A stretch of 32,102 bases of DNA. Source: JANJTY01 sp038257155. GTDB lineage: Bacteria; Pseudomonadota; Gammaproteobacteria; Xanthomonadales; Xanthomonadaceae. The translations under genes and the position numbers were made by a program. Shown piece by piece: positions 19,803-28,920 of the stretch (its first letter is position 1; each line of letters starts with the position of its first letter). The stretch covers positions 1 to 32,102 of the forward strand of contig JBBSJP010000052.1 in NCBI GenBank assembly GCA_038257155.1. The letters run 5' to 3'. The notes beneath the pieces are model-generated. The model was given only the letters and a program-made list of their open reading frames with translations, was not told the DNA's origin and searched no databases.

Positions 19803-21548
19803 ATGTCAATGCTGCGCGCCCTGCGATTTGCCGTTCTGGCGATTGCCATGTGTTTCAGTTCCGCACTTTCCGCCGACACTTTCCGGGTCGGCTCTGATCC
19901 TGCTTGCACGCATTCCAGTATCCAGGCAGCCATCGAAGCGGCCGCTGCCAACGGCGTGGCAGTCGACGAAATATGGATTGCCACCAATCAGGCTTACACG
20001 GCGCAGGCACTGAGTGTCATCGGTCATGCGCTAAACCTGCGCGGTGGGTTCGCCGACTGCGAGGCACCGCTCCCGGGCCAAACGCCCACCCTGATTGATG
20101 GCTCTGGAAACGGTGGCTTGCCCGCCCTGGACGTCGACAATCGCGGCGGCGAGCAGCGCACCGTGCAGTTGGTGAATCTCGATCTGGTAGGCAGCGATGT
20201 AGGGCCTGGCGACGGCGGTGTACTGCGTGCGCGTGGCTGGCTGCAGATGTATGGCCAATCGGTGACGCTACGTGGCGGGCAGGCGATGCGCGGTGGCGGC
20301 ATTTACATCGCCGGCGACGCGGCCGGCGCAACCGCGGCGCTTCAGATCGGTGGCGCATCTGGTTCGCCGAGCCGGATTGAAGGCAATCAGGCCTCAGACG
20401 GCGGCGGGATCTATTGCGATAATCATGCCTTCGTGCCCATCACGCCCGGCGTGCGCGTGGCGCTGAATACCGCAACACGCGGCGGCGGCGCCTTCGCGCA
20501 TGGCAGTTGCCAGCTCCAGTCACAGGCCGGTGGTGAGGACGCGGGCCAGGCTTTGGGCATAGTCGCCAATCACGCTTTGCAAGATGGCGGGGGTGCCTAC
20601 GCCGACGCAGGTGCCAGCCTCGGTTCGGCGCGCTACCTTGCGCAGCACGCATCGCCCCAGATCGCCGACAACATTGCTGGCCGCGATGGCGGCGGGGTGT
20701 ATGTCACGGGCGCGGGCACATTCTTTTCCGGTAGTGACATGCAATTGCGCCGCAATATCGCCGGCAACACTGAAACCGGCCGCGGCGGTGGCCTGTACGT
20801 GGGCAGTTCGGCGTCGGCCTACCTGAACAACCAGAACGATGAAATCCAGTGCGGTGTTGTCGATCCCTGCGTGGAGTTTGCCGCGAACCGAGCCGGTGCG
20901 AATGGCAATGGTGGCAGCGGTGGTGGATTTCATGTCAATGGCGGCAGCCTGTCGATGGCCCGTGCTCGCTTGCATGGAAACCAGGCTGCCAATGGTGCAG
21001 CGGGTGTGGTTGGCGGGTTCCAGGCGCAGGCTTTCCTGCGCAGTAACCTGATCACCGGGCATGCTTCGCCAGGTTCCACCCTGGTTGCGGAAGGCAGCGC
21101 CGAGCTGGTGCTGGTCGGCAGCACCATGGGCAGCGACACCAGCAGCGCCGCGATGATCACCGTCTCGTTCGCCACTGCGCGGCTGGAAACCAGCGTAGTC
21201 CACAGCGCCGGTAGCACGGCGCTGGTACTCGACGGGCCGGCCACAGTGCAAACCCGTTGTGTTCTTTCGCACAGCAACTTCGATCCTGCGGGCGACGTGC
21301 GAGTCGGAGACCCGGACTTCCTCAACGCCGCTGCGGGCAACTTCCGGCTTGGTCCGGGCAGTGACGCGCTTGATGCATGCAATGGCAATTCCTTCATTCC
21401 GGATGAAACCGACTTCGCCGAAATGCCGCGCGGGGTGGACTTGGCGGATGTTCCCGATTTGGGTGGATTCTTCGATCTGGGTGCCTACGAACAGCAGCTG
21501 CCGCTTCCCGATGCACTGTTCGGCGACGGATTCGAGCCCCTTCCCTGA
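19803..21548 (+). CDS. secreted parallel beta-helix protein with a DGFE-type C-terminus
   Basis: 581 residues. A signal peptide (LAIAMCFSSALSA) precedes a mature protein rich in Gly, Ala and Asn, with repeated GGGIY / GGGAYADAG / GGGVYVTGAG / GGGLYVG / GGGFHVNGG rungs spaced about 30-60 residues apart, as in right-handed parallel beta-helix (Pmp/pectate-lyase-like) surface proteins. No catalytic motif is recognised. The end is FDLGAYEQQ followed by LFGDGFEPLP; a short DGFE tail recurs on exported proteins of Lysobacterales (from memory) and may be a sorting or structural signal. ATGs at 19803 and 19809 are both possible behind GAGGTGGGGA. TAGCAT at 19746-19751 may be a -10. It is likely a cell-surface or secreted adhesin-like or choice-of-anchor-type protein; function unknown. 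Confidence 0.85.
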   Translation: MSMLRALRFAVLAIAMCFSSALSADTFRVGSDPACTHSSIQAAIEAAAANGVAVDEIWIATNQAYTAQALSVIGHALNLRGGFADCEAPLPGQTPTLIDGSGNGGLPALDVDNRGGEQRTVQLVNLDLVGSDVGPGDGGVLRARGWLQMYGQSVTLRGGQAMRGGGIYIAGDAAGATAALQIGGASGSPSRIEGNQASDGGGIYCDNHAFVPITPGVRVALNTATRGGGAFAHGSCQLQSQAGGEDAGQALGIVANHALQDGGGAYADAGASLGSARYLAQHASPQIADNIAGRDGGGVYVTGAGTFFSGSDMQLRRNIAGNTETGRGGGLYVGSSASAYLNNQNDEIQCGVVDPCVEFAANRAGANGNGGSGGGFHVNGGSLSMARARLHGNQAANGAAGVVGGFQAQAFLRSNLITGHASPGSTLVAEGSAELVLVGSTMGSDTSSAAMITVSFATARLETSVVHSAGSTALVLDGPATVQTRCVLSHSNFDPAGDVRVGDPDFLNAAAGNFRLGPGSDALDACNGNSFIPDETDFAEMPRGVDLADVPDLGGFFDLGAYEQQLPLPDALFGDGFEPLP

Positions 21549-21576
21549 AGTGGCGAAATGGCGAGACGGTCACGGC

Positions 21577-21742
21577 TAGGAGCCTGCGCGGCAGAAGCAA
21601 TCGAGGCGAAAGCGTGACTGCGCGAGAACGAATTTCTGACGATTCGCCGTCCTGTAGTGGTTCTACAGGCCAAGAATCGGCGGAAATTCGGGCCGCGCAG
21701 GCGCGTTTGCAGCCCGGTTGTCTTCTGCCTCGCAGGCTCCTA
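21577..21742. repeat. 166-bp near-palindromic element with 21-bp terminal inverted repeats (MITE/REP-like)
   Basis: The ends 21577-21597 and 21722-21742 are inverted copies matching at 20 of 21 positions (outer TAGGAGCCTGCG). The exact centre is a perfect 7-bp hairpin, CCTGTAG / CTACAGG (21651-21657 and 21663-21669), and the 52-53 nt between end and centre also pair with roughly 70% identity. The whole element can therefore fold into one long hairpin. It has no gene, no obvious target-site duplication, and fills the gap between the beta-helix gene and the amidohydrolase gene. Confidence 0.8.
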
Positions 21743-21834
21743 ATGGAGCTTCTCGCCGCGAACATTACTTCTGGCCTATGCCGATACGGGGGGCAGAGCA
21801 TAGGGTGCCGAATCCCTCGCTTCGGATCCGCGCC

Positions 21835-24800
21835 ATGGCCTCACCCTCCTGCGTCCTGCCATCGAGGCTCCTGTGGCATCGTGCATTGCTTGCGGGCGCG
21901 CTGTTCGGCACGTTTGCGGTGGGGTCGACGCTGGCGCAGACCGGCACGGTGCCCAGCGAAGGCTTGGGCGAGTCACCCAGCACCTATATTGCACTGACCA
22001 ATGCGCGCATCGTGCAGGCGCCGGGACGGGTGTTCGAGCGCGGCACCCTGGTGATGCGCGAGGGTCGCATCGTCTCGGTAGAGCCCGGTGATCACGTGCC
22101 GGCCGGGGCAGCGCGCCGCGACATGGCCGGCAAGACCCTGTTCCCCGGCTTTGTCGAACTGGCCGCCAGCGTGGGCGTGCCGGCCGACATGCGCGCCGGC
22201 GGCATCAAGCCACTCGGTGGCAGCGCGGGACCTGCACCGGCACCGCCACACCAGCAGCAGCTCGAAGAACCTGGCGCGCGACACTGGAACCGACGTGTTC
22301 GGCCCGAGCTTGCCGTCGCACAGCGACTGCAGATCAATTCAGACGAGGCCAAGGCATTGCGGGCGATGGGTTTTACCGCGGCACTGGCGGCGCCCGAGGC
22401 TGGCATCTTCGCAGGGCAGAGCGCACTGCTGCTGCTGCGTGAGGACAGCGCCGTCAGGGCAGCGCTGCTGCGAGCGGACGTGGCCCAGCACCTGGGCTTC
22501 GATTTCACCTTTGGCAGCGAGTATCCGGGCTCGTTGATGGGCGCCATCGCGCTGATCCGCCAGACCCTGATCGATGCTGCGTGGCAGGGTCAGCAGCGCG
22601 CCGCGGGTGCCCGCATCGATGCAAACCTGGCACTCGACGCACTGATGCCTCTGATCGAGCGTCGGCAGCGCGCGTTCTTCCAGCTTGGTGACGAGCTGGA
22701 TCTGGCGCGCGCCGATGCCATCGGCCGCGAATTCAATCTGGATCTGGTCTATGTCGGCAGCGGCTTCGAGTACCGCGTGCTGTCGCAGGTCAAATCAGCT
22801 GGCAAGCCGCTGCTGCTGCCGCTGAATTTTCCCGATGCGCCGGAAGTCGAGAAGCCCGACGTCGCGCTGGAAACCGGCTTGGCTGAATTGCAGCATTGGG
22901 AGCAGGCGGCAGCCAATCCGGCGCGCGTACTGGCTCAGGGCGTGCCGATTGCGTTGACCAGCGCCGGCCTCAAGGAACCGGGCAAGCAGTTCTGGAAGGC
23001 GCTGCGTGCCTCTGTGGTCGCTGGACTCAGCGAGGATCAGGCTCTGGCCGCCCTGACCCGGGAGCCGGCCCGCCTGATCGGTGCTCAGGATCTGCTGGGT
23101 TCCCTGGAGGCCGGCCGTCTGGCCAATATCGTGGTGGCCGATGCTGGCCTGTTTCGCGACGCCGATGCCGAGTTGTTCGAGACATGGGTCGAAGGGCAGC
23201 GCGTCGAGCATATACCGCTGCTCGCAGCAGACCCGGCCGGCAGCTGGAGCTTGAGCTGGAACGGCAGCGGCCCGGCGGAGTGGACGGTGAAGCGCAAGGC
23301 GGACAGCCTGGACCTGGCCGTCGGAGATGCAGAATTCAAGGGCCGGCGCGAGGCCGAGCGCTGGATCGTGCTGGCGCCAGGTAGCCTGTTCGACGCGGGT
23401 GACAATCAGGTGGCCTTGTCCTTTGCCGTGGATGGCGACGCGCTGGAAGGCTTCCGAGATCAGGTTGACGGCCGCCGGCAGCGCTTTGTCGGGCAGCGCG
23501 CTGCGGTCGAGCCGGTGAGCCAGGACCAGGACAAGGACAGCGACGAAAAAGTCGAGCCGATTCCCGCGCCGCGCGGCTATCCGGCCGGTGAGTTCGCGCG
23601 CGCTGGGCTGCCGGCCCAGGCCACTGTCTTGCTGTTGCGCGGCGCCACACTCTGGACCAATACGGAGCAAGGCGTGCTCCAGAATGCCGACTTGCTGGTC
23701 CGGCGCGGCCGCATTGAAGCCGTCGGCGCGGATCTGGACGTACCGTCGGGCGCCGAGGTGATTGAGGCGCGCGGCATGCACGTAACCGCCGGCTTGATTG
23801 ATGCGCACTCGCATACCGCGATCGCGCGCAACGTCAACGAGCCCTCGCATGCGGTAACCGCCGAGGTGCGCATCGGCGACGTGCTGGATCCGACCGATAT
23901 CAACATCTACCGCCAGCTTGCCGGTGGAGTGACTTCCGCCAACCTGCTGCACGGCTCGGCCAATCCAATGGGCGGCCAGAGCCAGACCATCAAGCTGCGC
24001 TGGGGCGGTGATGCGCAGGCGCTGAAATTCGAAGGCGCCACACCCGGAATCAAGTTTGCGCTGGGCGAGAACGTCAAGCAATCGAACTGGGGCGATGCCA
24101 ACCGCACGCGCTACCCGCAGACCCGCATGGGCGTACCGCAGTTGATGCGCGACCGTTTCAATGCTGCGCGCGCCTACGGCGAGGCGATGAGCGGCAAGGG
24201 TCCCAAGCCGCGCCGCGACCTACGCCTGGAAACCCTTTGGGAAATCCTGCGCGGAGACCGCGTGGTGCACATCCACTCCTACCGCCATGACGAGATCCTG
24301 ATGTTCGCGCGCCTCGCCAAGGAGTTGGACATTCCGGTTGCCACGTTCCAGCACGTGCTGGAAGGCTACAAGGTGGCCGACGCGATGCGCGACATCGGCG
24401 CGGGTGCGTCCACCTTCACTGACTGGTGGGGCTACAAGATGGAAGTGCAGGACGCCATTCCCTACAACGGCCCGCTGATGCACGAAGTAGGCGTGGTGGT
24501 GAGCTTCAATTCCGACAGCAATGAACTGGCCCGCCGGCTGAACACCGAGGCCGCCAAGGCGGTGCAGTACGGCGGCATGGCGGAAACCGATGCGCTGAAA
24601 CTGGTAACGCTGAATCCTGCCATCCAGCTTGGCATCGATTCGCGCGTCGGCGCCTTGAAGCCCGGCATGGATGCGGATTTCGTGCTCTGGTCGGATCACC
24701 CGCTGGCGGGATTTGCGCGTGCCGAGCAGACCTGGATCGACGGGCGACGCTACTTCGATCGCGCCGGCCACGCGCGGGAGGAATCAGCCGCCCTGGCCGA

Positions 24801-25032
24801 GCGCGAACGCCTGCTGCAGAAGGCCCTGGTGCAACGCGCCAAATTGCAGTCACTGGCCGCGACCCCAGCGAAAAAGCCCGACCCGGCGCCGCCGGCGCAA
24901 CCCGGTACGCCTTCGTCGGCAAGCTCGCTGGCAGCTGGATCCATCAACTTGCGTCAGTACGCACCTGCCCGAGGTCTGTATCACGACGGCGAAGACGTCG
25001 TCGGATGTACCGACCGCGGCCACCAGCATTGA
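21835..25032 (+). CDS. exported tandem-module amidohydrolase
   Basis: 1065 residues. A signal peptide near the N-terminus (LLAGALFGTFAVGSTLAQ) indicates export. Two imidazolonepropionase/dihydroorotase-like modules are joined by a charged linker (DQDKDSDEK). The first (about 40-480) has lost the metal-binding motif: where PGxxDxHxH is expected it reads FPGFVELAASVGVP. The second (about 590-1010) keeps it: GLIDAHSHTA (HxH near 657-659), then HIHSYRHDE, ATFQHVLEGYK and VSFNSDSNEL, as in a binuclear metal hydrolase. The Pro/Ala-rich C-terminus is a tail. The substrate is unknown; peptide or cyclic-amide hydrolysis in the periplasm is a guess. The ATG at 21835 is chosen over 21718, which lies inside the palindromic element. 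The SD of the next gene overlaps this stop. Confidence 0.88.
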   Translation: MASPSCVLPSRLLWHRALLAGALFGTFAVGSTLAQTGTVPSEGLGESPSTYIALTNARIVQAPGRVFERGTLVMREGRIVSVEPGDHVPAGAARRDMAGKTLFPGFVELAASVGVPADMRAGGIKPLGGSAGPAPAPPHQQQLEEPGARHWNRRVRPELAVAQRLQINSDEAKALRAMGFTAALAAPEAGIFAGQSALLLLREDSAVRAALLRADVAQHLGFDFTFGSEYPGSLMGAIALIRQTLIDAAWQGQQRAAGARIDANLALDALMPLIERRQRAFFQLGDELDLARADAIGREFNLDLVYVGSGFEYRVLSQVKSAGKPLLLPLNFPDAPEVEKPDVALETGLAELQHWEQAAANPARVLAQGVPIALTSAGLKEPGKQFWKALRASVVAGLSEDQALAALTREPARLIGAQDLLGSLEAGRLANIVVADAGLFRDADAELFETWVEGQRVEHIPLLAADPAGSWSLSWNGSGPAEWTVKRKADSLDLAVGDAEFKGRREAERWIVLAPGSLFDAGDNQVALSFAVDGDALEGFRDQVDGRRQRFVGQRAAVEPVSQDQDKDSDEKVEPIPAPRGYPAGEFARAGLPAQATVLLLRGATLWTNTEQGVLQNADLLVRRGRIEAVGADLDVPSGAEVIEARGMHVTAGLIDAHSHTAIARNVNEPSHAVTAEVRIGDVLDPTDINIYRQLAGGVTSANLLHGSANPMGGQSQTIKLRWGGDAQALKFEGATPGIKFALGENVKQSNWGDANRTRYPQTRMGVPQLMRDRFNAARAYGEAMSGKGPKPRRDLRLETLWEILRGDRVVHIHSYRHDEILMFARLAKELDIPVATFQHVLEGYKVADAMRDIGAGASTFTDWWGYKMEVQDAIPYNGPLMHEVGVVVSFNSDSNELARRLNTEAAKAVQYGGMAETDALKLVTLNPAIQLGIDSRVGALKPGMDADFVLWSDHPLAGFARAEQTWIDGRRYFDRAGHAREESAALAERERLLQKALVQRAKLQSLAATPAKKPDPAPPAQPGTPSSASSLAAGSINLRQYAPARGLYHDGEDVVGCTDRGHQH

Positions 25033-25043
25033 GGAACACCCAC

Positions 25044-26345
25044 ATGATCCGGATCCTCACTGCAGTTTCTCTTTTTCTGGCGGCGGGCTGCGCGCTGGCA
25101 AATGACAACGTGCCCGCTCTGCCGCAAAGCGGGCCGGTCGTGATCGTCGGCGCCACGGTGTATCCAGTGGACGCCGCTCCCATTGCCAACGGCCGGGTCC
25201 GCTTCGAGAACGGTCTTATCACAGCGGTTGGTGCTGCCGAGGTGGACACCGCCGGCGCGCAGGTGATTGATGCGAGCGGCAAGCACGTCTATCCCGGACT
25301 GATCGCCTCGACCAGTGTCCTGGGCCTGACCGAAGTCTCGGCCGTGCGCGCCCTGGTCGACGAGGCCGAAGTCGGTGTCAACACGGCCAACATCCAGGCC
25401 GAACTGGCGGTCAACGCCGACAGTGAGATCATTCCCGTGACGCGCAGCAGCGGCGTGCTGCTGGCGCTGAGCGTGCCGCAGGCTGGCGGCGACGGAGTGA
25501 TCTCCGGCCGCAGCGCCTTGCTGGCGCTGGAGGGCTGGACCTTCGAAGAGCTCACCGTCGCCGCGCCGGTGGGACTGCATGTGTTCTGGCCCACCTCACG
25601 CCTGCCACCCTGGACGCCGCCTGCCATGGCGGAAGGTGCCCGCAAGGCGGCCGACGACAAGCGGGCCGCGCTGGATTCGGCTTTCCAGCTTGCCAAGGCC
25701 TACGCTGCGGCAGCAGCGCCAAGACCAGTCGACCTCAAACTCGAAGCGATGCGCGACCATGTTGCCGGCCAAGGCCGCGTGTTTTTCCACGCCGATGATG
25801 CTGGCTCGATCCTTGCGTCGCTGGATTTTGCCCGCCAGTACGGCCTGAAGGCGATCATCGTCGGCGGTCTGGAGGCCTGGCGCGTTACCGATCAGTTGCG
25901 CGCGCAGAATGTGCCAGTGATCGTGGCCGGCATCCACCGCCTGCCGATGCGACGCAGCGACCCGGTCGAGTCGCCGTTCTTCAATCCGGCGCGACTCGCC
26001 GCCGCCGGCGTGGAGTTCGCCATCGCCACCGAGGGCGGTGCCTTTGCCACGGTCAACCTGCGCAACCTGCCGAATCAGGCGGCCACCGCCGTGGCGCATG
26101 GGCTGACGCGTGAACAGGCACTCGCCGCCATCACCCTGTCGCCAGCGAAGATCCTTGGCGTGGCCGATCGCTACGGCTCACTCGCGCCAGGCAAGGACGC
26201 CACCCTTTTCATCGCCAGCGGCGACGTGCTCGACACCCGCAGCCGCGTTGAACAGGCCTGGATCGGCGGGCGCCAGATCGATCTCTCCAACCGCCACACC
26301 CGCCTGCACGAGAAGTATCGGCAGAAGTATCCGGAGACGCGTTGA
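25044..26345 (+). CDS. exported amidohydrolase-family protein lacking the HxH motif (probable pseudoenzyme)
   Basis: 433 residues. The N-terminus ILTAVSLFLAAGCALA is either a signal peptidase I site after ALA or a lipobox-like AAGC; the second is weaker. The fold markers of the amidohydrolase family are there (VVIVGATVYPVD, the KHVYPGLI strand, and the end motif LSPAKILGVADRYGSLAPGKDATLFIASGDVLD). The metal site is not: after YPGLI the sequence reads ASTSVLGLTE with no HxH, and the later ligand strand reads IIVGGLEAW. The start at 25044 has GAGGA 8 nt upstream, overlapping the stop of the preceding gene, so the two proteins are probably co-translated and may form a complex in which this one supports the active module. 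Confidence 0.87.
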   Translation: MIRILTAVSLFLAAGCALANDNVPALPQSGPVVIVGATVYPVDAAPIANGRVRFENGLITAVGAAEVDTAGAQVIDASGKHVYPGLIASTSVLGLTEVSAVRALVDEAEVGVNTANIQAELAVNADSEIIPVTRSSGVLLALSVPQAGGDGVISGRSALLALEGWTFEELTVAAPVGLHVFWPTSRLPPWTPPAMAEGARKAADDKRAALDSAFQLAKAYAAAAAPRPVDLKLEAMRDHVAGQGRVFFHADDAGSILASLDFARQYGLKAIIVGGLEAWRVTDQLRAQNVPVIVAGIHRLPMRRSDPVESPFFNPARLAAAGVEFAIATEGGAFATVNLRNLPNQAATAVAHGLTREQALAAITLSPAKILGVADRYGSLAPGKDATLFIASGDVLDTRSRVEQAWIGGRQIDLSNRHTRLHEKYRQKYPETR

Positions 26346-26365
26346 GCTGTCGCTTGGTGACAGCT
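26345..26365 (+). terminator. hairpin directly after the amidohydrolase pair
   Basis: AGCTGTC (26345-26351) and GACAGCT (26359-26365) form a perfect 7-bp stem with a 7-nt loop, starting on the last base of the stop codon. No T-run follows, so termination is plausible from position only. Confidence 0.35.
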
Positions 26366-26550
26366 GTCTGCAACGCCCCATGCTTCACCGCTGCGCCTGC
26401 CAGGTGGCCAGCCGTTCGCCCGCTCACGGTTGAAATCGCCTCGCGCATGAGCCCTTCCCGAACCATGCGTCGGACCCGCGCCGACCAAGCCGCTCGCATG
26501 ATGTGACGCTGCAGCGGCGCTTGATCCGACCTGCGCGAGCGCTGTTGTAG

Positions 26551-26582
26551 GTCGGCTCAAGCCGCGCAGCGGTGGAGCCGAC
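26551..26582. repeat. REP-like palindrome
   Basis: GTCGGCTC (26551-26558) and GAGCCGAC (26575-26582) form an 8-bp stem, with an inner CCGC/GCGG stem and GCA loop. It is preceded by TTGTAG and followed by ATGTCGG. The unit resembles the dispersed extragenic palindromes common in this bacterial group. It lies in the gap between convergent genes, where it may also aid termination. The rest of 26366-26616 shows nothing recognisable. Confidence 0.7.
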
Positions 26583-26616
26583 ATGTCGGTCCTCGAAACC
26601 TCCTGCTGTGACGTGA

Positions 26617-28821
26617 TCACGGACCGGAGTCCGCACGCATGGCCTCCTCATTCACGATAGCTAGCACCACCCAGCCAAGAGGATCGACCCGATCGAAGGC
26701 GATCACTTCGGGACGGCCAAACGCTTCCGTGCTGACGAGCCCCAGATCCGCCTGCGCCAGCGCGTCGAACAGCGCGGCGTCGGGAAAGCGCTCGGTCTCC
26801 TGCTCATCTTCGCTGCCGGCTGCGCGTTGACGAGGCGGCATCGCGGCAATGATGGTTCCGTGCTGGTCGAGCAGCATCATCTGTCGCAGACCCTGCTGGT
26901 TATCGCCCGACTGCAGGTTCTGCATCACCTGGTCCATGCGCAGTGTCAGCGCGACCACCCCAAGCAGTGGGCCGCCGGGTTCGCGAATCGGATGACTCAC
27001 CGGCAACTTGATCGCGCCATCCACGACACTGACGAAGGGCAGGCCCCAGTAGGCGCGCGTGGTCTCCATGGCTTGCCGATACCAAGGGCGTTGGCGGGCG
27101 TCGAATTGGCCGTTTGAGACCGCCGAACCCGGATAGCGGTAGGCCAGGCCGGTTTCCAGCGCCAGCAGGAATTCGCTCACGCCGCTTTGTCCCGACGGGT
27201 TGCCGTGGAGCGCCACGCTGCCCATGGTGGCGCGCACATGTTCGAACAGATCGGCGGCATAGCCTCGCAGGTTCTGCAGGCGTTGTGCCTGGCTGCTTAG
27301 CGACTCGGGCGAAACATCCGGGGCGGTGAACCAGACGCCGTTGCTCAGGCTGACTGGTTCTGCGTAGCCAGGGTGCAGGCCAAAATCCTGCGGTGCACCG
27401 CCCTCGCGCTGAAAGTCGCTGAGCCAGTATGACTTGTCGTCGCTCTCGCGGCCGTGCTGGATCAGCTGCGCCGCCATCGCTGCCAGCGCATCGAGTTCGC
27501 CCTGCAGAATCAGCAGGCGCGTCTGCAGACGGTCGCCCTGACGCGCGACGCTGCCCAGCAGCGCGGCTTCGCGCTGTTCGCGCGCGTGCGCCGCCTGCAG
27601 GTCGCGCTCCTGCTGCCACAGCAGCAGACTGAAGGCGCTGGCCGCCAGCGCGATGATCGCGAACAGTGCCAGCAGGGTGGCCTGCCGATGCCGGCCGAGA
27701 AAGCGCGCCGAGCGTTGCCAGAGGTTGTCCGGCTTGGCCTGCACCGCCTCGCCATGCAAATAGCGGCGGATGTCGGCGGCCAGGGCATGCACGCTGGGAT
27801 AACGTCGTGCCGGATCCCGCGCCGTGGCGCGCGCCACGATGGCGCGCAGCTCGCGCGGCACCGTCATGCCGGAAAAAGCCGGCGTCATCGGCTCAACCTG
27901 GCCGCGCGCTGCGTTGATCAGGATTTCGACCGCATGCTCTCCGGCATACGGTGCCTGCAAGGTGACCAGCTCCTGCAGCATCAGGCCAAGCGCGCATTGA
28001 TCGGTGTGCGGACCGATCTCCTCGTTGCGACCTTCGGCCTGCTCCGGCGCCATATAACGCGGCGTGCCGACGATCAGTCCGGCCTGGGTACGGGCCGCGT
28101 CCTGGTCGACCGTGGGAGCCGTTCCGAGCAGGGTTTCGTTGCCGCTTTCGGTCATCAGGCGGCAGATGCCCCAGTCCATCACGTAGACCTCGTGGTGGCG
28201 GCCCAACATCACGTTGGCGGGCTTCAGATCGCGATGTACCACGCCCTTGTCGTGCGCGTAGCCGATCGCATCGCAGACCTTGAGGAAATGCTCGAGGCGG
28301 GTGGGCAGGTCGTGCGCTTCGTCGGGTTGGCCGCCGCTACGGTAGGCGGCAATGGTCTCTTCCAGATACTCCTCGAAGGTGCGGCCCTGGATCAGTTTCA
28401 TGGTGTATGCCGGCAGCCCCTCCGCTGCGGCCTCCAGCGAATACACCGGCACCACGTGCGGATGTTCGAGCTGGGCAGTGATCTGCACCTCGCGCAGGAA
28501 GCGCGCTCGCATGCCGGCGTCGCGTCCCACATCGGGGCCCATCGACTTGATCGCGACCTTGCGCAGCAGTTCGGTATCGCGTGCCGCATGCACCTGGGCC
28601 ATGCCGCCCTGGCCGACTTCAGCCAGGATCAGATAGCGCGCCGAGTGTGAGGCGCCGCTCGTAGCATCGCCGTTGGGCGTGACAACGCCCGCTGCTGGCG
28701 CCGTGGCAATGGTCACCGCACCCGGCTTGCTGAGACGCTCGGGCAACTGCGTGCTGATCGTCACCGCGGCCTCATCACGCGCTTCGCTGCGCTGCGCGGC
28801 GGTCGATTCGAGATTCCCCAT
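26617..28821 (-). CDS. transmembrane Ser/Thr protein kinase with a C-terminal Cache-like sensor
   Basis: 734 residues. After a 60-residue flexible N-terminus there is a Hanks-type kinase domain (about 62-355) with glycine loop VGQGGMAQVH, K92 in VAIKS, HRDLKPANV (D198), DWG (D216, in place of DFG), GTPRYMAPEQ and a complete C-lobe, so it should be active. Residues about 381-402 form one membrane segment. The remaining 330 residues should be extracytoplasmic and include RPWYRQAM (578-585) followed by WGLPFVSVVDGAIKLPVSHPI, the pattern of a dCache small-molecule sensor domain. It probably phosphorylates cytoplasmic targets in response to a periplasmic ligand. The ATG at 28821 has GGGGAG 6 nt upstream. 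There is no phosphatase or FHA gene next to it. Confidence 0.92.
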   Translation of the reverse strand: MGNLESTAAQRSEARDEAAVTISTQLPERLSKPGAVTIATAPAAGVVTPNGDATSGASHSARYLILAEVGQGGMAQVHAARDTELLRKVAIKSMGPDVGRDAGMRARFLREVQITAQLEHPHVVPVYSLEAAAEGLPAYTMKLIQGRTFEEYLEETIAAYRSGGQPDEAHDLPTRLEHFLKVCDAIGYAHDKGVVHRDLKPANVMLGRHHEVYVMDWGICRLMTESGNETLLGTAPTVDQDAARTQAGLIVGTPRYMAPEQAEGRNEEIGPHTDQCALGLMLQELVTLQAPYAGEHAVEILINAARGQVEPMTPAFSGMTVPRELRAIVARATARDPARRYPSVHALAADIRRYLHGEAVQAKPDNLWQRSARFLGRHRQATLLALFAIIALAASAFSLLLWQQERDLQAAHAREQREAALLGSVARQGDRLQTRLLILQGELDALAAMAAQLIQHGRESDDKSYWLSDFQREGGAPQDFGLHPGYAEPVSLSNGVWFTAPDVSPESLSSQAQRLQNLRGYAADLFEHVRATMGSVALHGNPSGQSGVSEFLLALETGLAYRYPGSAVSNGQFDARQRPWYRQAMETTRAYWGLPFVSVVDGAIKLPVSHPIREPGGPLLGVVALTLRMDQVMQNLQSGDNQQGLRQMMLLDQHGTIIAAMPPRQRAAGSEDEQETERFPDAALFDALAQADLGLVSTEAFGRPEVIAFDRVDPLGWVVLAIVNEEAMRADSGP

Positions 28822-28920
28822 GTGCGCTCCCCTTCACGCCGATTGCCAGGCCCGAATCCTGCCACGTTCGCGGGGCTGCATGCGCGTTGGCTTCCGACTG
28901 TCGCTGGGGGTCAAGATCAA

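Noticed and set aside
18019..19809. A 596-codon open frame on the minus strand
   Set aside because: It lies opposite the DAHP synthase gene, has no family motif, and is explained by the high-GC codon pattern of the real gene.
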